NCBI GenBank assembly: GCA_041660815.1
Contig: JBAZVN010000006.1
Span: 127,068 to 191,067, forward strand
DNA from: PALSA-1006 sp041660815
GTDB lineage: Bacteria; Pseudomonadota; Gammaproteobacteria; Burkholderiales; Gallionellaceae
Reading direction: 5' to 3'
Length of the DNA stretch: 64,000 nucleotides
In this document: positions 63,699-64,000 of the stretch, in pieces
How positions within the stretch are numbered: the stretch's first letter is position 1
Layout: each line of letters begins with the position of its first letter
Translations under genes and position numbers: made by a program
Notes under the pieces: generated by a model
Database searches by the model: none
Seen by the model: only the letters and a program-made list of their open reading frames with translations
What the model was told of the DNA's origin: nothing

Positions 63699-64000
63699 GG
63701 CACACGCACAGTATATTAACCAAGCTCGCAGATTGCCATAACAGCCGATCAGTGTCTAGCGTATAAATCGCAGAATGAGCGTTTACGTGATGACACTACA
63801 ACCACCTAAGCGACACCCACACTTTTTGATTTCTTTGCCTTTCCAACCATGCAATGAGCTTTTTTGAATTGTTCTGTTGAATTGCGTGTAAATCTGACCC
63901 ACCAATTGCATTGAATTTTGACCCACACTTAAGTTTATATCTGAACGGTTTAGGTTGTGGATAGTTTTTTAGTTTTGCCTCCCTTTCCGGTTTGAGTTGA
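63699..64000. other. Right-edge region, possible insertion-sequence end
   Basis: About 300 bp without a clear gene. Two short direct repeats, CTGACCCACC (63894-63903) and TTGACCCACAC (63918-63928), sit near the right side. A minus-strand open stretch entering from the edge ends at about 63952 (…KGGKTKKLSTT). This pattern is reminiscent of sequence downstream of IS21-like transposase genes, but it is too short to confirm. Confidence 0.3.

Noticed and set aside
1..64000. CRISPR array, rRNA operon or complete prophage
   Set aside because: No evenly spaced repeats, rRNA-like sequence or phage structural genes were seen in the window.
60450..64000. Complete integrative island with attachment sites
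   Set aside because: No integrase gene and no second copy of the tRNA 3' end inside the window, so boundaries cannot be drawn.

Overview
The window looks like a chromosomal segment of a Gram-negative betaproteobacterium. Type II secretion, LptFG, an outer-membrane porin and a FadL-like barrel show two membranes. The order hfq-hflX-hflK-hflC-DUF2065-hisZ-purA, the ilvB-ilvH-ilvC-psd-pssA run and the ECF sigma/DUF3619/DUF3106 trio are arrangements I associate with Betaproteobacteria. The multihaem cytochrome module makes a Nitrosomonadales/Gallionellaceae-type organism plausible, but that is inference; no rRNA gene is present.

Layout. 1-5273 (minus): type II secretion pseudopilin and inner-membrane genes gspG-H-I-J-K-L-M-N, with gspN cut by the left edge. 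5419-11028 (plus): a redox cluster made of a fused flavin/double cyclic-nucleotide/4Fe-4S protein, a five-helix membrane protein and a ten-haem cytochrome c, then two small soluble proteins. 11062-12429 (minus): a DUF599 membrane protein and a HigBA module whose toxin gene is frameshifted. 12743-18313 (plus): a SulP anion transporter with a cyclic-nucleotide domain, a CHASE2 adenylate cyclase, an SH3 protein and an M48 protease; a FadL-like porin follows on minus. 19775-26305 (plus): hfq/hfl/hisZ/purA and a glutaredoxin-like gene. 26308-31060 (minus): phospholipid and branched-chain amino acid synthesis. 31298-37892: ECF sigma trio, lptGF, pepA, porin. 38043-41945: CorA-like transporter, glycosyltransferase, LpxH-like phosphoesterase and a small membrane protein. 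42006-55858: a dense signalling block (three GGDEF proteins, HD-GYP, PP2C/STAS pair, a binding-protein/hybrid-kinase/LuxR set) with phoU inside it. 56016-59912: the pst operon behind a clear Pho box. 60450-64000: tRNA-Asn followed by accessory DNA with a tail-to-tail restriction-modification pair and a possible insertion-sequence edge.

How the parts connect. The strongest theme is cyclic-nucleotide control. One apparently active class III cyclase lies within 10 kb of three cyclic-nucleotide-binding domains, two fused to an electron-transfer flavoprotein and one to an anion transporter. The flavoprotein, its membrane partner and the membrane-anchored decahaem cytochrome look like a three-gene electron-transfer system that I cannot match to a named complex; this is the best candidate for something undescribed. 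A second theme is c-di-GMP and phosphate: CBS-GGDEF, GGDEF-EAL and HD-GYP proteins are packed around phoU, with pst about 11 kb away.

Smaller points of note are a terminator-like hairpin that spans the start codon of the glutaredoxin-like gene, a short motif repeated just after stop codons of unrelated genes, and a polypurine/G-quadruplex-capable stem between ilvC and psd.
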